A stretch of DNA of 64,000 nt from positions 372,001 through 436,000 of the forward strand of contig NZ_CP051261.1 of NCBI RefSeq assembly GCF_014236855.1, in the 5' to 3' direction. This DNA is from Xanthomonas sp. SI. Its GTDB lineage: Bacteria; Pseudomonadota; Gammaproteobacteria; Xanthomonadales; Xanthomonadaceae. Position 1 is the stretch's first letter, and every line of letters begins with the position of its first letter. The translations under genes and the position numbers were made by a program. Positions 50,050 through 58,763 of the stretch are shown piece by piece. The notes under the pieces are model-generated. The model was given only the letters and a program-made list of their open reading frames with translations. It was not told where the DNA came from and did not search any database.

Positions 50050-51657
50050 GTGCCTTCGCTTCTTCCTGGATCCGTCTTGAACACCACCGCCTCGCCCCCT
50101 GCCGCCGACGACCTGCCCCTGACCGAGCGCCTGCGCGTCGCCCTGGACCTGCTCGAAGCCATCGATGCCGACCGCAGCGTGCTCGACGCGCTGCCCGAGG
50201 CCGACCGCGTGCGCCTGCACCAGGTCGTCGCCAAGGTCTATCACCCTGAGCCCAAGGCGCGCCGGCAACTGCTCAAGCAGCAGGCGCGCGAACGCCACCA
50301 GGAGAAGGTGCGCAAGGCCGAAGCGCTGCTCGAGCAGACCGGCATCCGCGCGCTGCGGCGCAAGCCGGTGTTCAGCACGCCGAACTACTTCCCGCCGCAT
50401 GCCGCCGGCCTGCACGACGCCAGCAATGCCGCGGCCGCCGAACCCGCGGCGGCGCAGTCGCCCGAGCTGCGCCACTGCTACGTGTGCAAGCAGAAATTCA
50501 CCCAGCTGCACCATTTCTACGACCAGATGTGCCCGGCCTGCGCCGAACTGAACTACTTCAAGCGCACCGAGAGCGCGGACCTGCGCGGGCGCGTGGCGCT
50601 ACTGACCGGCGGTCGGGTCAAGATCGGTTACCAGGCCGGGCTGAAGTTGCTGCGCGCCGGTGCCGAGCTGATCGTGACCACGCGCTTCCCGCGCGATTCG
50701 GCCGCACGCTACGCGCAGGAACCGGATTTCGCCGAGTGGGGCCATCGCCTGCAGGTGTTCGGCCTGGACCTGCGCCACACACCCAGCGTCGAAGCGTTCT
50801 GCAGCCAGCTGCTGGCCACGCGCGAGCGGCTGGACTTCATCGTCAACAACGCCTGCCAGACCGTGCGCCGGCCGCCGCAGTTCTACGCGCACATGATGGC
50901 CGGCGAGACCGCCGCGCTGCACGAATTGCCCGAGCACGTGCGCCGCCTGGTTGGTCATTACGAAGGCCTGCGCAGCCCGGAACTGCTGCCGGCGGCGTCG
51001 GCGACCACGCTGCCGGCGGGCCAGGGCCACGGCATCAGCGGCGCCGACGGGCTGACCCGTGCTGCCGAACTGTCGCAGGTGCCGTTGCTGGCCGACGAAC
51101 TGCTCGGCCAGCAGCACCTGTTTCCCGAAGGGCGTCTGGACCAGGACCTGCAGCAGGTGGACCTGCGCGGGCGCAACTCGTGGCGCCTGCTGATGGCCGA
51201 AGTACCGTCGGTGGAATTGCTGGAGACGCAGCTGGTCAACGCCATCGCCCCGTTCATCATCAACGCGCGGCTCAAGCCGCTGATGCTGCGCACGCCCGAG
51301 CGCGACAAGCACATCGTCAACGTGTCGGCGATGGAAGGGCAGTTCTACCGCAACTTCAAGACCACCCGGCATCCGCACACCAACATGGCCAAGGCCGCGT
51401 TGAACATGATGACCCGGACCTCGGCAGCCGATTACCAGAACGACGGCATCCACATGAACAGCGTGGATACCGGCTGGGTCACCGACGAAGATCCGGCCGA
51501 GATCGCCGCGCGCAAGGTGCAGGAAGAACGCTTCCACCCGCCGCTGGACATCGTCGACGGCGCCGCGCGCATCGTCGATCCGATCATCCACGGCTGCAAC
51601 ACCGGCGAGCACGTGTGGGGTCAGTTCCTGAAGGACTACGCGCCGACGGATTGGTGA
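50050..51657 (+). CDS. Zinc-ribbon short-chain dehydrogenase
   Basis: A 535-residue protein. Residues about 30-110 are helical and basic; about 140-170 form a zinc ribbon-like CYVC...CPAC pair; the rest (about 180-530) is an SDR-type domain with a nucleotide loop LTGGRVKIGYQAGL and the later FIVNNACQTVRRP, NVSAMEG and HTNMAKAALNMM, in which the classic YxxxK appears altered to TNMAK. The unusual long insertion between residues 280 and 370 and the N-terminal zinc part suggest a distinct family. Start GTG at 50050, with TTG at 50077 an alternative. The function is unknown. A decayed copy of its 3' end is found about 1 kb downstream. Confidence 0.85.
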   Translation: MPSLLPGSVLNTTASPPAADDLPLTERLRVALDLLEAIDADRSVLDALPEADRVRLHQVVAKVYHPEPKARRQLLKQQARERHQEKVRKAEALLEQTGIRALRRKPVFSTPNYFPPHAAGLHDASNAAAAEPAAAQSPELRHCYVCKQKFTQLHHFYDQMCPACAELNYFKRTESADLRGRVALLTGGRVKIGYQAGLKLLRAGAELIVTTRFPRDSAARYAQEPDFAEWGHRLQVFGLDLRHTPSVEAFCSQLLATRERLDFIVNNACQTVRRPPQFYAHMMAGETAALHELPEHVRRLVGHYEGLRSPELLPAASATTLPAGQGHGISGADGLTRAAELSQVPLLADELLGQQHLFPEGRLDQDLQQVDLRGRNSWRLLMAEVPSVELLETQLVNAIAPFIINARLKPLMLRTPERDKHIVNVSAMEGQFYRNFKTTRHPHTNMAKAALNMMTRTSAADYQNDGIHMNSVDTGWVTDEDPAEIAARKVQEERFHPPLDIVDGAARIVDPIIHGCNTGEHVWGQFLKDYAPTDW

Positions 51658-51707
51658 GTGGGCGGGGAGGCCATGCGTCGCCGGCCTCCCGGAAACCGCT
51701 GCGCGAT

Positions 51708-52004
51708 TCAGCCCGGTTGGCGCAGCCGGTGCGCCTTGAACAGGGTTCCCAGCCAGTTACCCAGCCGGCCGGTCATCCAGCGCAGGCCGAGAAACCAGAG
51801 ACAGGCAGGCCATACCAGCAAGGCGATGCCGAGCGTCAACAGCTCGAGGTCGAATGCCGTCATCGTGCCGGCCACGTAGCAATCTCCGCGAGGCGGGCAG
51901 CCCAGCTCCGCGTACAGGCGTTCGATCCTGTCGGAGAGCGCCAGCGGAACGTAGGCGAGCGCGAGCCACCACAAGGATTGGATGATGCGCTTGAGCAGGA
52001 CCAC
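51708..52004 (-). CDS. Small membrane protein
   Basis: A 98-residue protein with two hydrophobic helices (SLWWLALAYVPLALS and ELLTLGIALLVWPACLWFLGL) separated by a loop with two cysteines (GCPPRGDC). GAGGAG lies 4 bases before the inferred GTG start at 52004. It follows the 141-residue membrane protein gene after 7 bases and must be co-transcribed with it. No family recognised. Confidence 0.68.
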   Translation of the reverse strand: MVLLKRIIQSLWWLALAYVPLALSDRIERLYAELGCPPRGDCYVAGTMTAFDLELLTLGIALLVWPACLWFLGLRWMTGRLGNWLGTLFKAHRLRQPG

Positions 52005-52011
52005 CTGCTCC

Positions 52012-52437
52012 TCAACCTGATTGATCGGAGCCGGCCGTGGAGGCGGCCTGGTCGTTTTCGCGGCCCCAGAACTCCACCAGGATGGTCATGGCGGTCCACA
52101 CGATCAGCGTTGGCTGGACCTTGCCGGGGATGACGTCATTCGCTCTGAGCACCAGGTCGGCCATCCTGGGGAAGCTCAGCACCAGCACGGTCGTATAGAT
52201 CGCATAGGCGACCCTGTGCCGGCTGTTGGAGATGAAGAGGATGGAAATGACGATGCCGGACAGCAGGGTCAGCACGACGCCGAACTGCCAGTTGTTGAGC
52301 GTTTCGGTACCGGTGAGGACGAACCCCAGCACGGCGCCGAAGAACATGTTCATGCCGTTGAGGTTTGCCTGATATTCGTCACTGGACATTTTCCCCAGGC
52401 CGGTCTTGCCGAAGACACCGCCGAACTTCTTCCACAT
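52012..52437 (-). CDS. Membrane protein
   Basis: A 141-residue protein with about four hydrophobic stretches (MNMFFGAVLGFVLTG, WQFGVVLTLLSGIVISILFI, VAYAIYTTVLVLSFPRMAD, LIVWTAMTILVEFWG). The first 28 residues are polar and Gly-rich. The ATG at 52437 has AAGGGGAT before it. It forms a two-gene operon with the 98-residue protein. The operon points toward the zinc-ribbon SDR gene and lies between that gene's intact and decayed 3' ends. Function unknown. Confidence 0.68.
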   Translation of the reverse strand: MWKKFGGVFGKTGLGKMSSDEYQANLNGMNMFFGAVLGFVLTGTETLNNWQFGVVLTLLSGIVISILFISNSRHRVAYAIYTTVLVLSFPRMADLVLRANDVIPGKVQPTLIVWTAMTILVEFWGRENDQAASTAGSDQSG

Positions 52438-52622
52438 GAGACATCCCCTTTGTCTGCGACGCGATCTAGATCGCCCATTTCCCGCTGCATCGAGCGTTCG
52501 GCAACGCCTGCGCCCCCGCGCGGCATCCACCATGTTCCCCGTTCCCGGCCCCGGCCGGTCGGCCCTGCGGCCAGCAGCCAACTCTAGCGGAGATTGGCGA
52601 TGGCCACAGCACGACCGCTGCA

Positions 52623-52775
52623 GGGATCGCCGCACTCGCGGTGCGGGAAGAGCGCTTCTATCCAAGGTGGGGCAGCCTCGACGGCGCCATGCGCATCGTC
52701 GATGCGGATCATCCACGGCTGCAAAGCCGGGGAGTCGGCGTGCGGACATGGGCGTATCGCTTGGCCAAGGACGCT
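52623..52775 (+). pseudogene. Decayed copy of the 3' end of the zinc-ribbon SDR gene
   Basis: This stretch resembles the end of the gene at 50050-51657 (parent bases about 51499-51645), same strand. Translated, IAALAVREERFYPRWGSLDGAMRIVD matches the parent's IAARKVQEERF, DIVDGAARIVD; after a one-base insertion the match continues as IIHGCKAGE against IIHGCNTGE. Identity is about 70-75% by eye. No stop-to-start structure survives, so it is a relic. The two small membrane-protein genes lie between it and its parent. Confidence 0.68.
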
Positions 52776-52859
52776 TTCCGATGCGCGGCGCATTCCGGCG
52801 CTTGCGCTTTGCCGGCCGCGATGCAGAATCCGGCATCGACCCAAGCGCAGAGCGACGAC

Positions 52860-53222
52860 ATGGCCTCCGATGCCAGCTACGTGGATTACGTCATGGAACA
52901 GGCGGCGCTCGGCGCCGCGCTGACCTGCAAGAAGATGTTCGGCGAATACGCGCTGTATCTGGACGGCAAGGTGGTGGCGTTCGTCTGCGACAACCAGGTC
53001 TTCGTCAAACCGACCGCCGCCGGGCGCGCGCTGCTCGACGACGTGATCGAACAGGCGCCGTATCCTGGCGGCAAGCCGCACTACCTGATCGACGAGGGGC
53101 TGGAGGATCGGAGCCTGTTGCAGCGCCTGCTGCGCGCCACCGCACAGGCATTGCCCGCTCCCAAACCGGCCAAGGCGGCCAAGGTCGGCAAACGCGCAAG
53201 CCGGCCGCCGGCGCCGCGCTAG
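52860..53222 (+). CDS. TfoX N-terminal domain protein
   Basis: A 120-residue protein that is the TfoX_N domain alone: YVDYVMEQAALGAALTCKKMFGEYALYLDGKVVAFVCDNQVFVKPT, then EQAPYPGGKPHYLIDEGLED and a Lys/Arg/Pro-rich tail. Full-length TfoX/Sxy, which controls competence genes in gammaproteobacteria, also has a C-terminal HhH-type domain that is missing here, so this may be a small relative rather than the competence master. ATG at 52860 is chosen over 52821 because it fits the domain start. The upstream bases are the SDR relic. Confidence 0.85.
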   Translation: MASDASYVDYVMEQAALGAALTCKKMFGEYALYLDGKVVAFVCDNQVFVKPTAAGRALLDDVIEQAPYPGGKPHYLIDEGLEDRSLLQRLLRATAQALPAPKPAKAAKVGKRASRPPAPR

Positions 53223-53258
53223 GTCGCGCGTCGTTTCCCGGAATCCTGCAGCGACGCT

Positions 53259-53726
53259 TCAGGTCAGCGCGTGCAACTCGCCGCGGACGCCGCCTGCCTG
53301 CAGATGCAGATAGCCCACTCCGATCGGCAGGCTGAAACGGCGCGGTCCGGCACTGCCGGGATTGACGTACAGCACGCCGTCACGGGTCTGCAGCAGCGGC
53401 TTGTGCGAATGCCCGCTGACCACCACGTCCACGGATGCGGGGTCGCGCGCCAGCGTCTTCAGATCGTGCAGCACGTGTAGGCGGATGCCGGCGATGTCGA
53501 GGTCCAGCGTGTCGGGCAGCGCCTGCGCCCATGGCGCGGTATCGATGTTGCCGCGGATCGCATGCAGCGGCGCCAGCGCACGCAGCGCATCGAGGATCTC
53601 CGGCTTGCCGATGTCGCCGGCATGCACGATGGCCATGCAATCGCGCATCGCCGCCAACGCCTGTGGCCGCAACAGGCCGTGGGTGTCGGAGATCAGGCCG
53701 ATTCGCAGCGGCGGGACGGAAGGCAT
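53259..53726 (-). CDS. YfcE-like metallophosphoesterase
   Basis: A 155-residue calcineurin-type phosphodiesterase. The metal-binding motifs are complete: ISDTHG (Asp14, His16), HAGDIGK, IRGNID and SGHSHKP, plus NPGSAGPRR, all typical of the YfcE/MJ0936 group, which cleave phosphodiester model substrates with Mn2+. The natural substrate is unknown. The start MPSVPPLRIG is at 53726. A decayed copy of its first 100 bases and upstream region lies at 54251-54412, and the gene at 53832-54173 is between them. Confidence 0.93.
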   Translation of the reverse strand: MPSVPPLRIGLISDTHGLLRPQALAAMRDCMAIVHAGDIGKPEILDALRALAPLHAIRGNIDTAPWAQALPDTLDLDIAGIRLHVLHDLKTLARDPASVDVVVSGHSHKPLLQTRDGVLYVNPGSAGPRRFSLPIGVGYLHLQAGGVRGELHALT

Positions 53727-53831
53727 CGGCAGGGCTTGGCAACGGGACGGAGTGCTAGCCTAAACCCCACGTTCGCAAGGCCGCGTGCCGGTCTGAGCGA
53801 AAGACTCCTTTCACCACGTCGCGAGAACCAC

Positions 53832-54173
53832 ATGCCTGCAGCGCTCGATCGGGAACCAGCGGCCTACGTGGAAAAGGCCGACGCCGCCGCGATCCAGGTC
53901 CGGGCGATGCGTGGCGAACACGATGCGGCGCTGCGTGCGCTCGGTTTCGCATGCACCGGCGAGGCCGGCGTCCATGCCATGGTGGTGCACGACGACGCGG
54001 AAAAGGCCGAGGCCTTCCACGCGCTGCGCGAACTCGGCCTGGCCTTTGCCGCCGGAAGGGAATGGTGCCCGGCAGAGGTCTTCTGCTATCTGCGCGACAA
54101 GGGACTGCTGAGCGGACCGTTCCTGTGCATCGCCTGGACCCAGCCGGGCCGTTATCGAGTGGAGGAGGCGTGA
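53832..54173 (+). CDS. Hypothetical protein
   Basis: A 113-residue soluble protein with no signal peptide and no recognised family. It has a helical pattern (AIQVRAMRGEHDAALRALGFAC, EKAEAFHALRELGLAFAAG) and a cluster WCPAEVFCYLRDKGLLSG, which together recall small acetyltransferase- or antitoxin-like proteins, but no motif decides. The ATG at 53832 is the first in a coding-like frame. It is divergent from the metallophosphoesterase and lies inside its duplicated flank. Confidence 0.66.
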   Translation: MPAALDREPAAYVEKADAAAIQVRAMRGEHDAALRALGFACTGEAGVHAMVVHDDAEKAEAFHALRELGLAFAAGREWCPAEVFCYLRDKGLLSGPFLCIAWTQPGRYRVEEA

Positions 54174-54250
54174 TCGCGTGCCACGCGGACCGGCTGCTCG
54201 CGACCGCCGCATCCTGGCCGAGTCGTCACGCGCATTGGCGCGCGTGGTCG

Positions 54251-54412
54251 CTACGTCATGGTGACGCGATCGCGCATTGCCGCCTGCGGCCGCAGCAGGT
54301 CGCGGATGTCGGAGATCGGAGCCGATTCGCAGTGGCGCGACCGAAGGCATCTGCGGCGGCCTGACGGGAGGCCGATAGCCTACCGCTCAGGCGTCCACGT
54401 TCGCCCAGGCTC
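54251..54412 (-). pseudogene. Decayed copy of the 5' end and promoter of the YfcE-like gene
   Basis: Read leftward from 54350 it gives MPSVAPLRIG as in the parent MPSVPPLRIG, then a one-base insertion, then ISDIRDLLRPQAAMRDRVTM against ISDTHGLLRPQALAAMRDCM, and ends at a TAG. The metal-binding DTH has become DIR. Similarity continues upstream of the start for about 60 bases (TAGCCTA...CCACGTTCGC). About three quarters of bases match. It cannot encode an active enzyme. Confidence 0.75.
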
Positions 54413-56111
54413 AGGCGAAGTGCAGCGCGGCGGTCAGGTCGCCCGGGCGCACCCCACTGGCGGCCTGCATGGCGCGCTCCCGTTCGGCCAGGCCCGGCAG
54501 CGTCTCCAGCCCGAAGCGGCGGGTGATGAAGCGCAGGATCGAGCCGGTGTCGTAGACGTTGTGATCGACATGGCCGCGCCTGGCGTGCGGCGATACCACC
54601 AGCGCCGGGATACGCGAGCCGGGCCCCCAGCGATCGGCCTTGGGTGGGGCCACGTGGTCCCACCAGCCGCCGTTCTCGTCGAAGGTGATGAACACCACCG
54701 TCTTGTCCCACAGCGGACCGTTGCGCAGCGCGTCCACCACCATGGCGATATGGCGGTCGCCGGCGGCCACGTCGGAATAGCCGGCGTGCATGTTGAGGTT
54801 GCCCTGCGGCTTGTAGAACGCCACCGGCGGCAGCGTGCCGGCCTGCACGTCGGCGATGAAGCGGTTGTCCGGGGCGCTGTCGCCCAGCCCGCCGTCGCGC
54901 AGGCGTCGCGCGCGCGCGGCCGTGCCGGGAGCGAGATTGGCGAAATAGTTGAACGGCTGGTGGTGGATCTGGAAATTGGGGCTGGTCGGGAACTCGGGGG
55001 TGTCGCCGGTGTCGCCCTTGCCCTGCACCGCCAGGCCCCAGCCGCCGGCATACCACGCCCAGTCCACGCCCTTGGCATCGAGCGCGTCGCCGATGTGGCG
55101 GTGGCTCTGCGCCGGCAAGACGTCGGGGCTGTCGGGGGCGGCGTAGTCGGGGCGCGCCGGGTCCTGGCTGGTGCTGGGCTGGAACGGCGGGCTCAGGGTG
55201 TTGACCGCCCAGAAATCCGGGGTCAGCGCGCCGCCGCGCACGAAGCGCGGCTTGCCGTTGAGCGCGGTGTCCGGCGAATCCTCCTGCACCGCCAGGCGGA
55301 TCTCGTCGGGCCGATCGCTGGCCATGGCGCTGATCTGCAGCCGCGCCGGGCCGGTGTCCGCATGCGGGTAGTACGGCGCCTGCGCGGCGACCAGGTATTG
55401 GTGGTTGAGGAACGAGCCGCCGAATGCGCCCATGAAGAAGTTGTCGCACAGCGTGTACTCGCGCGCCAGGCTCCACAGCCGCAGCGTGGCCGGGGCATCG
55501 GCGTAATGGCCCATCACCAGCCCGCCGGCATCGCTCCAGGCGGCAAAGCCGTCGTTGCGGCCGCCATTGATCTGCATCTGGTTCTCGTAGAAGCGGTGCA
55601 CCAGATCGCGGGTGACCACGCCGTGCGGCAGCGGTTTGCCGTCGGCCGTGCGCAGCGCGAACGGCGCATTGGGCAGCGGGCCGATCGCATCCTCGCCGAT
55701 CTTGTAGCGGCGGTGGTCCACCACCTGCTCGTCCGGCGCCAGCCCACCCCAGATCGGCGGCAGGATGTCGAGCACGCTGCCGTCGCGATCGACCTGCCGC
55801 GCCTGCGCCGGCGTCACCGCCGACAGCGGCCGCTGCAGCCCGGGAAACTCCGGGAACAGATTGTTGAAACTGCGATTCTCGGCGTAGATCACCACCACGT
55901 GCAGGATCTTCTCGCGCAGTTGCTTGTCCAGGTCGCCGGCCGACAGCGGGCCTTGCGGCGCGCGCTTGGCGGCCTCGGCGAGCGCCTCGGTGGGGCCGAT
56001 GGCCAGCGCGCCGCCGGCCAGCGCCAGGCCGCCGAGCAGGCGACGACGCTGTGGGTTTTCGGGGGTGGCATCGGTGTCGGTGGACACGGGGTCCTGGGGC
56101 GGCTTCTTCAC
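54411..56111 (-). CDS. AcpA-type acid phosphatase/phospholipase C
   Basis: A 566-residue enzyme of the phosphoesterase family that includes non-haemolytic phospholipase C and AcpA. A twin-arginine signal (QRRRLLGGLALAGGALAIG, residues about 21-40) sends a folded protein to the periplasm or outside. Catalytic signature: VVVIYAENRSFNNLFPEFPG near the start with the Asn/Ser nucleophile region, later FITFDENGGWWDHVAPP and ALVVSPHARRGHVDH with His. It probably hydrolyses phosphocholine or other phosphate esters to feed phosphate uptake. It starts at an ATG at 56111. Length is as expected. Confidence 0.91.
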   Translation of the reverse strand: MKKPPQDPVSTDTDATPENPQRRRLLGGLALAGGALAIGPTEALAEAAKRAPQGPLSAGDLDKQLREKILHVVVIYAENRSFNNLFPEFPGLQRPLSAVTPAQARQVDRDGSVLDILPPIWGGLAPDEQVVDHRRYKIGEDAIGPLPNAPFALRTADGKPLPHGVVTRDLVHRFYENQMQINGGRNDGFAAWSDAGGLVMGHYADAPATLRLWSLAREYTLCDNFFMGAFGGSFLNHQYLVAAQAPYYPHADTGPARLQISAMASDRPDEIRLAVQEDSPDTALNGKPRFVRGGALTPDFWAVNTLSPPFQPSTSQDPARPDYAAPDSPDVLPAQSHRHIGDALDAKGVDWAWYAGGWGLAVQGKGDTGDTPEFPTSPNFQIHHQPFNYFANLAPGTAARARRLRDGGLGDSAPDNRFIADVQAGTLPPVAFYKPQGNLNMHAGYSDVAAGDRHIAMVVDALRNGPLWDKTVVFITFDENGGWWDHVAPPKADRWGPGSRIPALVVSPHARRGHVDHNVYDTGSILRFITRRFGLETLPGLAERERAMQAASGVRPGDLTAALHFA

Positions 56112-56423
56112 GGTGTCATGGGCGTTGATAGAAAGGCATCGGCCAGTGTGAGCCGCGCAAATGACAAGTCAAAGCGGACGCGACGGCTGGCCGGCACGGC
56201 GTTCAGCGGCCGTATCGCAGACCGCTGCCTTGCCCTGCTGCGATTGGACAGGAATGGTGCGCCGACCAGCCGATCCAGCGGTGTTTGACGGCGGAGATTT
56301 TCCACAAGGCCTTGCGTTGCGGGCAGCGCCTCACGCGATCGGTCGACGGCATGGCCGGCGCTTACGCCATTGGCAATCGGAGCGCAGGGCAAACGCCCGC
56401 CAACCGCCGCGGTGTCGCCGCGC
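56112..56423. other. Intergenic stretch without a gene
   Basis: I see no gene, repeat or terminator in these bases. The first 60 bases should hold the promoter of the phosphatase gene; no hexamer pair is good enough to name. Confidence 0.6.
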
Positions 56424-56822
56424 CTACGGCGCCCGATTGATGACGGCTTCGATGTGGTGGCCATCCGTATCCACGACGAACGCCGCGTAGTAATCGGGGC
56501 CGTAGTCCGGGCGCAGGCCGGCGGCGCCGTTGCTGCGGCCGCCATGCTGCAACGCCACTTCGTGGAACGCGGCGACCGCATCCCGGCTGGGTGCGGCGAA
56601 GGCGAGGTGGAAGCCGGGACCGGGCGCGCGGGCGCCGGCGCCGCGCAGCTTGATCGCCAGCTTGTCGCCGCCGCCGGGCAGTCCATAGCCAACGGCCTGG
56701 TCGTCGTCCCCGGGACTCAGGTCTTCCCACACCCGGACATAGCCGAGCGCACCCAGCACGGCATCGTAGAAGCGCGCGGCGCGTTCGATGTCTGCGACGC
56801 CGAGAGAGACGTGATGGAGCAT
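56424..56822 (-). CDS. VOC-family (glyoxalase-like) protein
   Basis: A 132-residue vicinal-oxygen-chelate protein. The first module begins MLHHVSLGVADIERAARFYD, with the metal His and the DxxxAxxFYxxxLG pattern; the second has GFHLAFAAPSRDAVAAFHEVAL and DTDGHHIEAVI, the latter supplying a metal-binding Glu. Such proteins include glyoxalases, dioxygenases and resistance proteins; this one is small and undetermined. The ATG at 56822 is the start that begins at the fold. It is complete. Confidence 0.9.
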   Translation of the reverse strand: MLHHVSLGVADIERAARFYDAVLGALGYVRVWEDLSPGDDDQAVGYGLPGGGDKLAIKLRGAGARAPGPGFHLAFAAPSRDAVAAFHEVALQHGGRSNGAAGLRPDYGPDYYAAFVVDTDGHHIEAVINRAP

Positions 56823-56998
56823 GCTGTGGAGTTCCTGATCGAGTGGACCGGCTCCGCCCTTGCGGGAGCGAAGTGCCATGTGTGTGGGACCGATCCGGAT
56901 CGGACGATTTGACGCTTGGTTCGACGCGAGTGGCAGCTTACCAACGCCAGCCGTACTTCTTCATTCGCTTACCGTCGTGGCCTCGGTCGAATGCATCG

Positions 56999-57487
56999 TC
57001 AGGAAACCTTGCCGCCTGCAGCCAGGACCCGGGCGCGGATGAACTCGGCGGCTTCCGGAGAAAGGTCGGCGAGAGGCAAGGTGACAAATTGAGACTTCGA
57101 AAGCAGCAGCAACCAATAGGATTCGAATCGCCACACTTCGGAAACGGCCGACCAGGGCAGTGTCGTGATGCCGGCACCCGAGGAAAGCGACAGCGAGGCT
57201 TCGGATGCTTCGAGCGTGCCGAGGGGAGCGCCCATCGCATCGAGCCTGACCAGCGAGTGGCGATAGTGGATGGCGTAGAGCGCTACGGGAAAGACAACGC
57301 CGAGCGCCAGTACGCCAGCCAGTACGCCGACCCACCAGGAGGCGTTGCCACCGCGAACGAGGAAGGCAAGGGGTCCCGCCACCAAGACCAGGGCTACGAG
57401 ATACCGCAGCCCAACAACGCGCCAGCAGAAGCTCGCCACGGCTTGCCGGATCAGCGTTCTGTCGTAGCTCAGAGTGGCGCGATGCAT
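56999..57487 (-). CDS. YcxB-like membrane protein
   Basis: A 162-residue protein with two hydrophobic helices (YLVALVLVAGPLAFLVRGG and WWVGVLAGVLALGVVFPVAL) after a short N-terminus, and a cytoplasmic C-terminal domain: LEASEASLSLSSGAGITTLPWSAVSEV, WLLLLSKSQFVTLPLADLS, the pattern of YcxB-like proteins, whose C-terminal domain often ends FIRARV. Function unknown. It lies between the VOC gene and the permease gene on the same strand. Confidence 0.75.
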   Translation of the reverse strand: MHRATLSYDRTLIRQAVASFCWRVVGLRYLVALVLVAGPLAFLVRGGNASWWVGVLAGVLALGVVFPVALYAIHYRHSLVRLDAMGAPLGTLEASEASLSLSSGAGITTLPWSAVSEVWRFESYWLLLLSKSQFVTLPLADLSPEAAEFIRARVLAAGGKVS

Positions 57488-57566
57488 CGGATAACGTCCG
57501 AATTGGGTGCCGCTGTATGGCGGCGTCGGTCATGAAGATCCGGAGTCTACGCGTTACGCGGCTGGA

Positions 57567-58619
57567 TCAATCCGCCGGTACGGCATCGTCTGCGTCGTCC
57601 AGGGCATGGTGGACGTACAGGTGCTTGACCAGCACGTAGATCACCACGGTCAGCGGCGCCGCCAGCACCACGCCCATCGGTCCGAACAGCACGCCGATGC
57701 CGAACAGCGAGAACAGCAGCAAGGCCGGCGGCAGGTCCACCGCACGCGCCTGGATCAGCGGTTGCAGCACATGGCCCTCGATCTGCTGCAGAACCACGAA
57801 CACCAGCAGCGCGCCCAGCGCCACCTGCGGACTGACGGTGAAGCCGAGCAGCACCGCCGGAACCGCCGCCACAATCGGGCCGACGATCGGGATGAAGTCC
57901 AGCAGCGCGGTCAACAGGCCAATGCCGAGCGCCACCGGAACGCCCAGCAGCCACAGCCCCAGACCGGTCAGGCTGCCGATCACCAGCATCGCCAGGAACT
58001 GACCGCCCAGCCACGCGCGCAACACCTGGCCGCTGGCGGCCAAGGCCTCGTCGGCGACATCGCGACGGTCGCGCGGCAGCAGCCGCAGCAGCCCGCGCCG
58101 ATACAGCTTGGGCTGCGCGGCCAGGTAGACGCCGCCGACGATCATCAGCACCGCGTCGGTGATGCCGCCACCGGCCGACAGCACGATCGCGCCGGCATGC
58201 GTGGCCAGCGTCGAAGCGCCGTCGCGCAACTGGTCGGGAATGCTTTCGATCTGCGGCCCGAGCGGGCCGGACTGCAACCACGCATGGAACTTGTTCCAGG
58301 CCGCCGGCAGCGTGGTCCGGAAGGCGTCGATCTGGGCGGCGACTTCCGCGCCGAACAGCAACACGATCGACGACAGGATCAGCACCAGCAGCAGGATCAC
58401 CAGGCCCAGTGCCGCCCATTCCGGGACCGGCAACCACTTGCGCAACGCCGACGCCAGCCCGTGCAGCAGCACGCCCACCACCACCGCGCCGAACACGACC
58501 AGCAGCAGTTCGGAGAGCTGCCAGGCCAGCAGCGCCAGGCCGACCAGCGCCATGACGACCAGCACGCGCGCCGCGAAAGGCCGCAGCGGGGACGGAGAAC
58601 TTGGGGCGGAGGAAAGCAT
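57567..58619 (-). CDS. AI-2E family transporter
   Basis: A 350-residue protein of the AI-2E/PerM permease family with about eight helices and a periplasmic helical region (residues about 80-140). The family C-terminal signature GIGLLTALLDFIPIVGPIVAAVPAVLLGF and GHVLQPLIQARAVDLPPAL is intact. Members move autoinducer-2 or, in Halobacillus-type paralogues, exchange sodium and protons, so the substrate cannot be named. The ATG at 58619 begins MLSSAPSSPSPLRPF; an ATG three codons earlier is equally possible. It is a single gene. Confidence 0.92.
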   Translation of the reverse strand: MLSSAPSSPSPLRPFAARVLVVMALVGLALLAWQLSELLLVVFGAVVVGVLLHGLASALRKWLPVPEWAALGLVILLLVLILSSIVLLFGAEVAAQIDAFRTTLPAAWNKFHAWLQSGPLGPQIESIPDQLRDGASTLATHAGAIVLSAGGGITDAVLMIVGGVYLAAQPKLYRRGLLRLLPRDRRDVADEALAASGQVLRAWLGGQFLAMLVIGSLTGLGLWLLGVPVALGIGLLTALLDFIPIVGPIVAAVPAVLLGFTVSPQVALGALLVFVVLQQIEGHVLQPLIQARAVDLPPALLLFSLFGIGVLFGPMGVVLAAPLTVVIYVLVKHLYVHHALDDADDAVPAD

Positions 58620-58763
58620 GTGGCACATCCCGGCAAACGGCAGTGTGCGGACGATACGGTCAGCGCAGTGCAAGGCGAGCGAAGAGCGCAAGGCGCTGCC
58701 GTTGCCTGAACCGTCCCGGCGCATGACGCGGGCTCGGCGCGAATGACCCGCCCGGGCGCATTC

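Noticed and set aside
54411..56288. Long rightward frame opposite the phosphatase gene
   Set aside because: It mirrors the codons of the well-supported leftward enzyme and lacks any family motif.
57119..57140. GGATTCGAATCGCCAC, like a tRNA T-arm
   Set aside because: It lies inside the YcxB-like gene and no acceptor, D- or anticodon arm can be folded around it.
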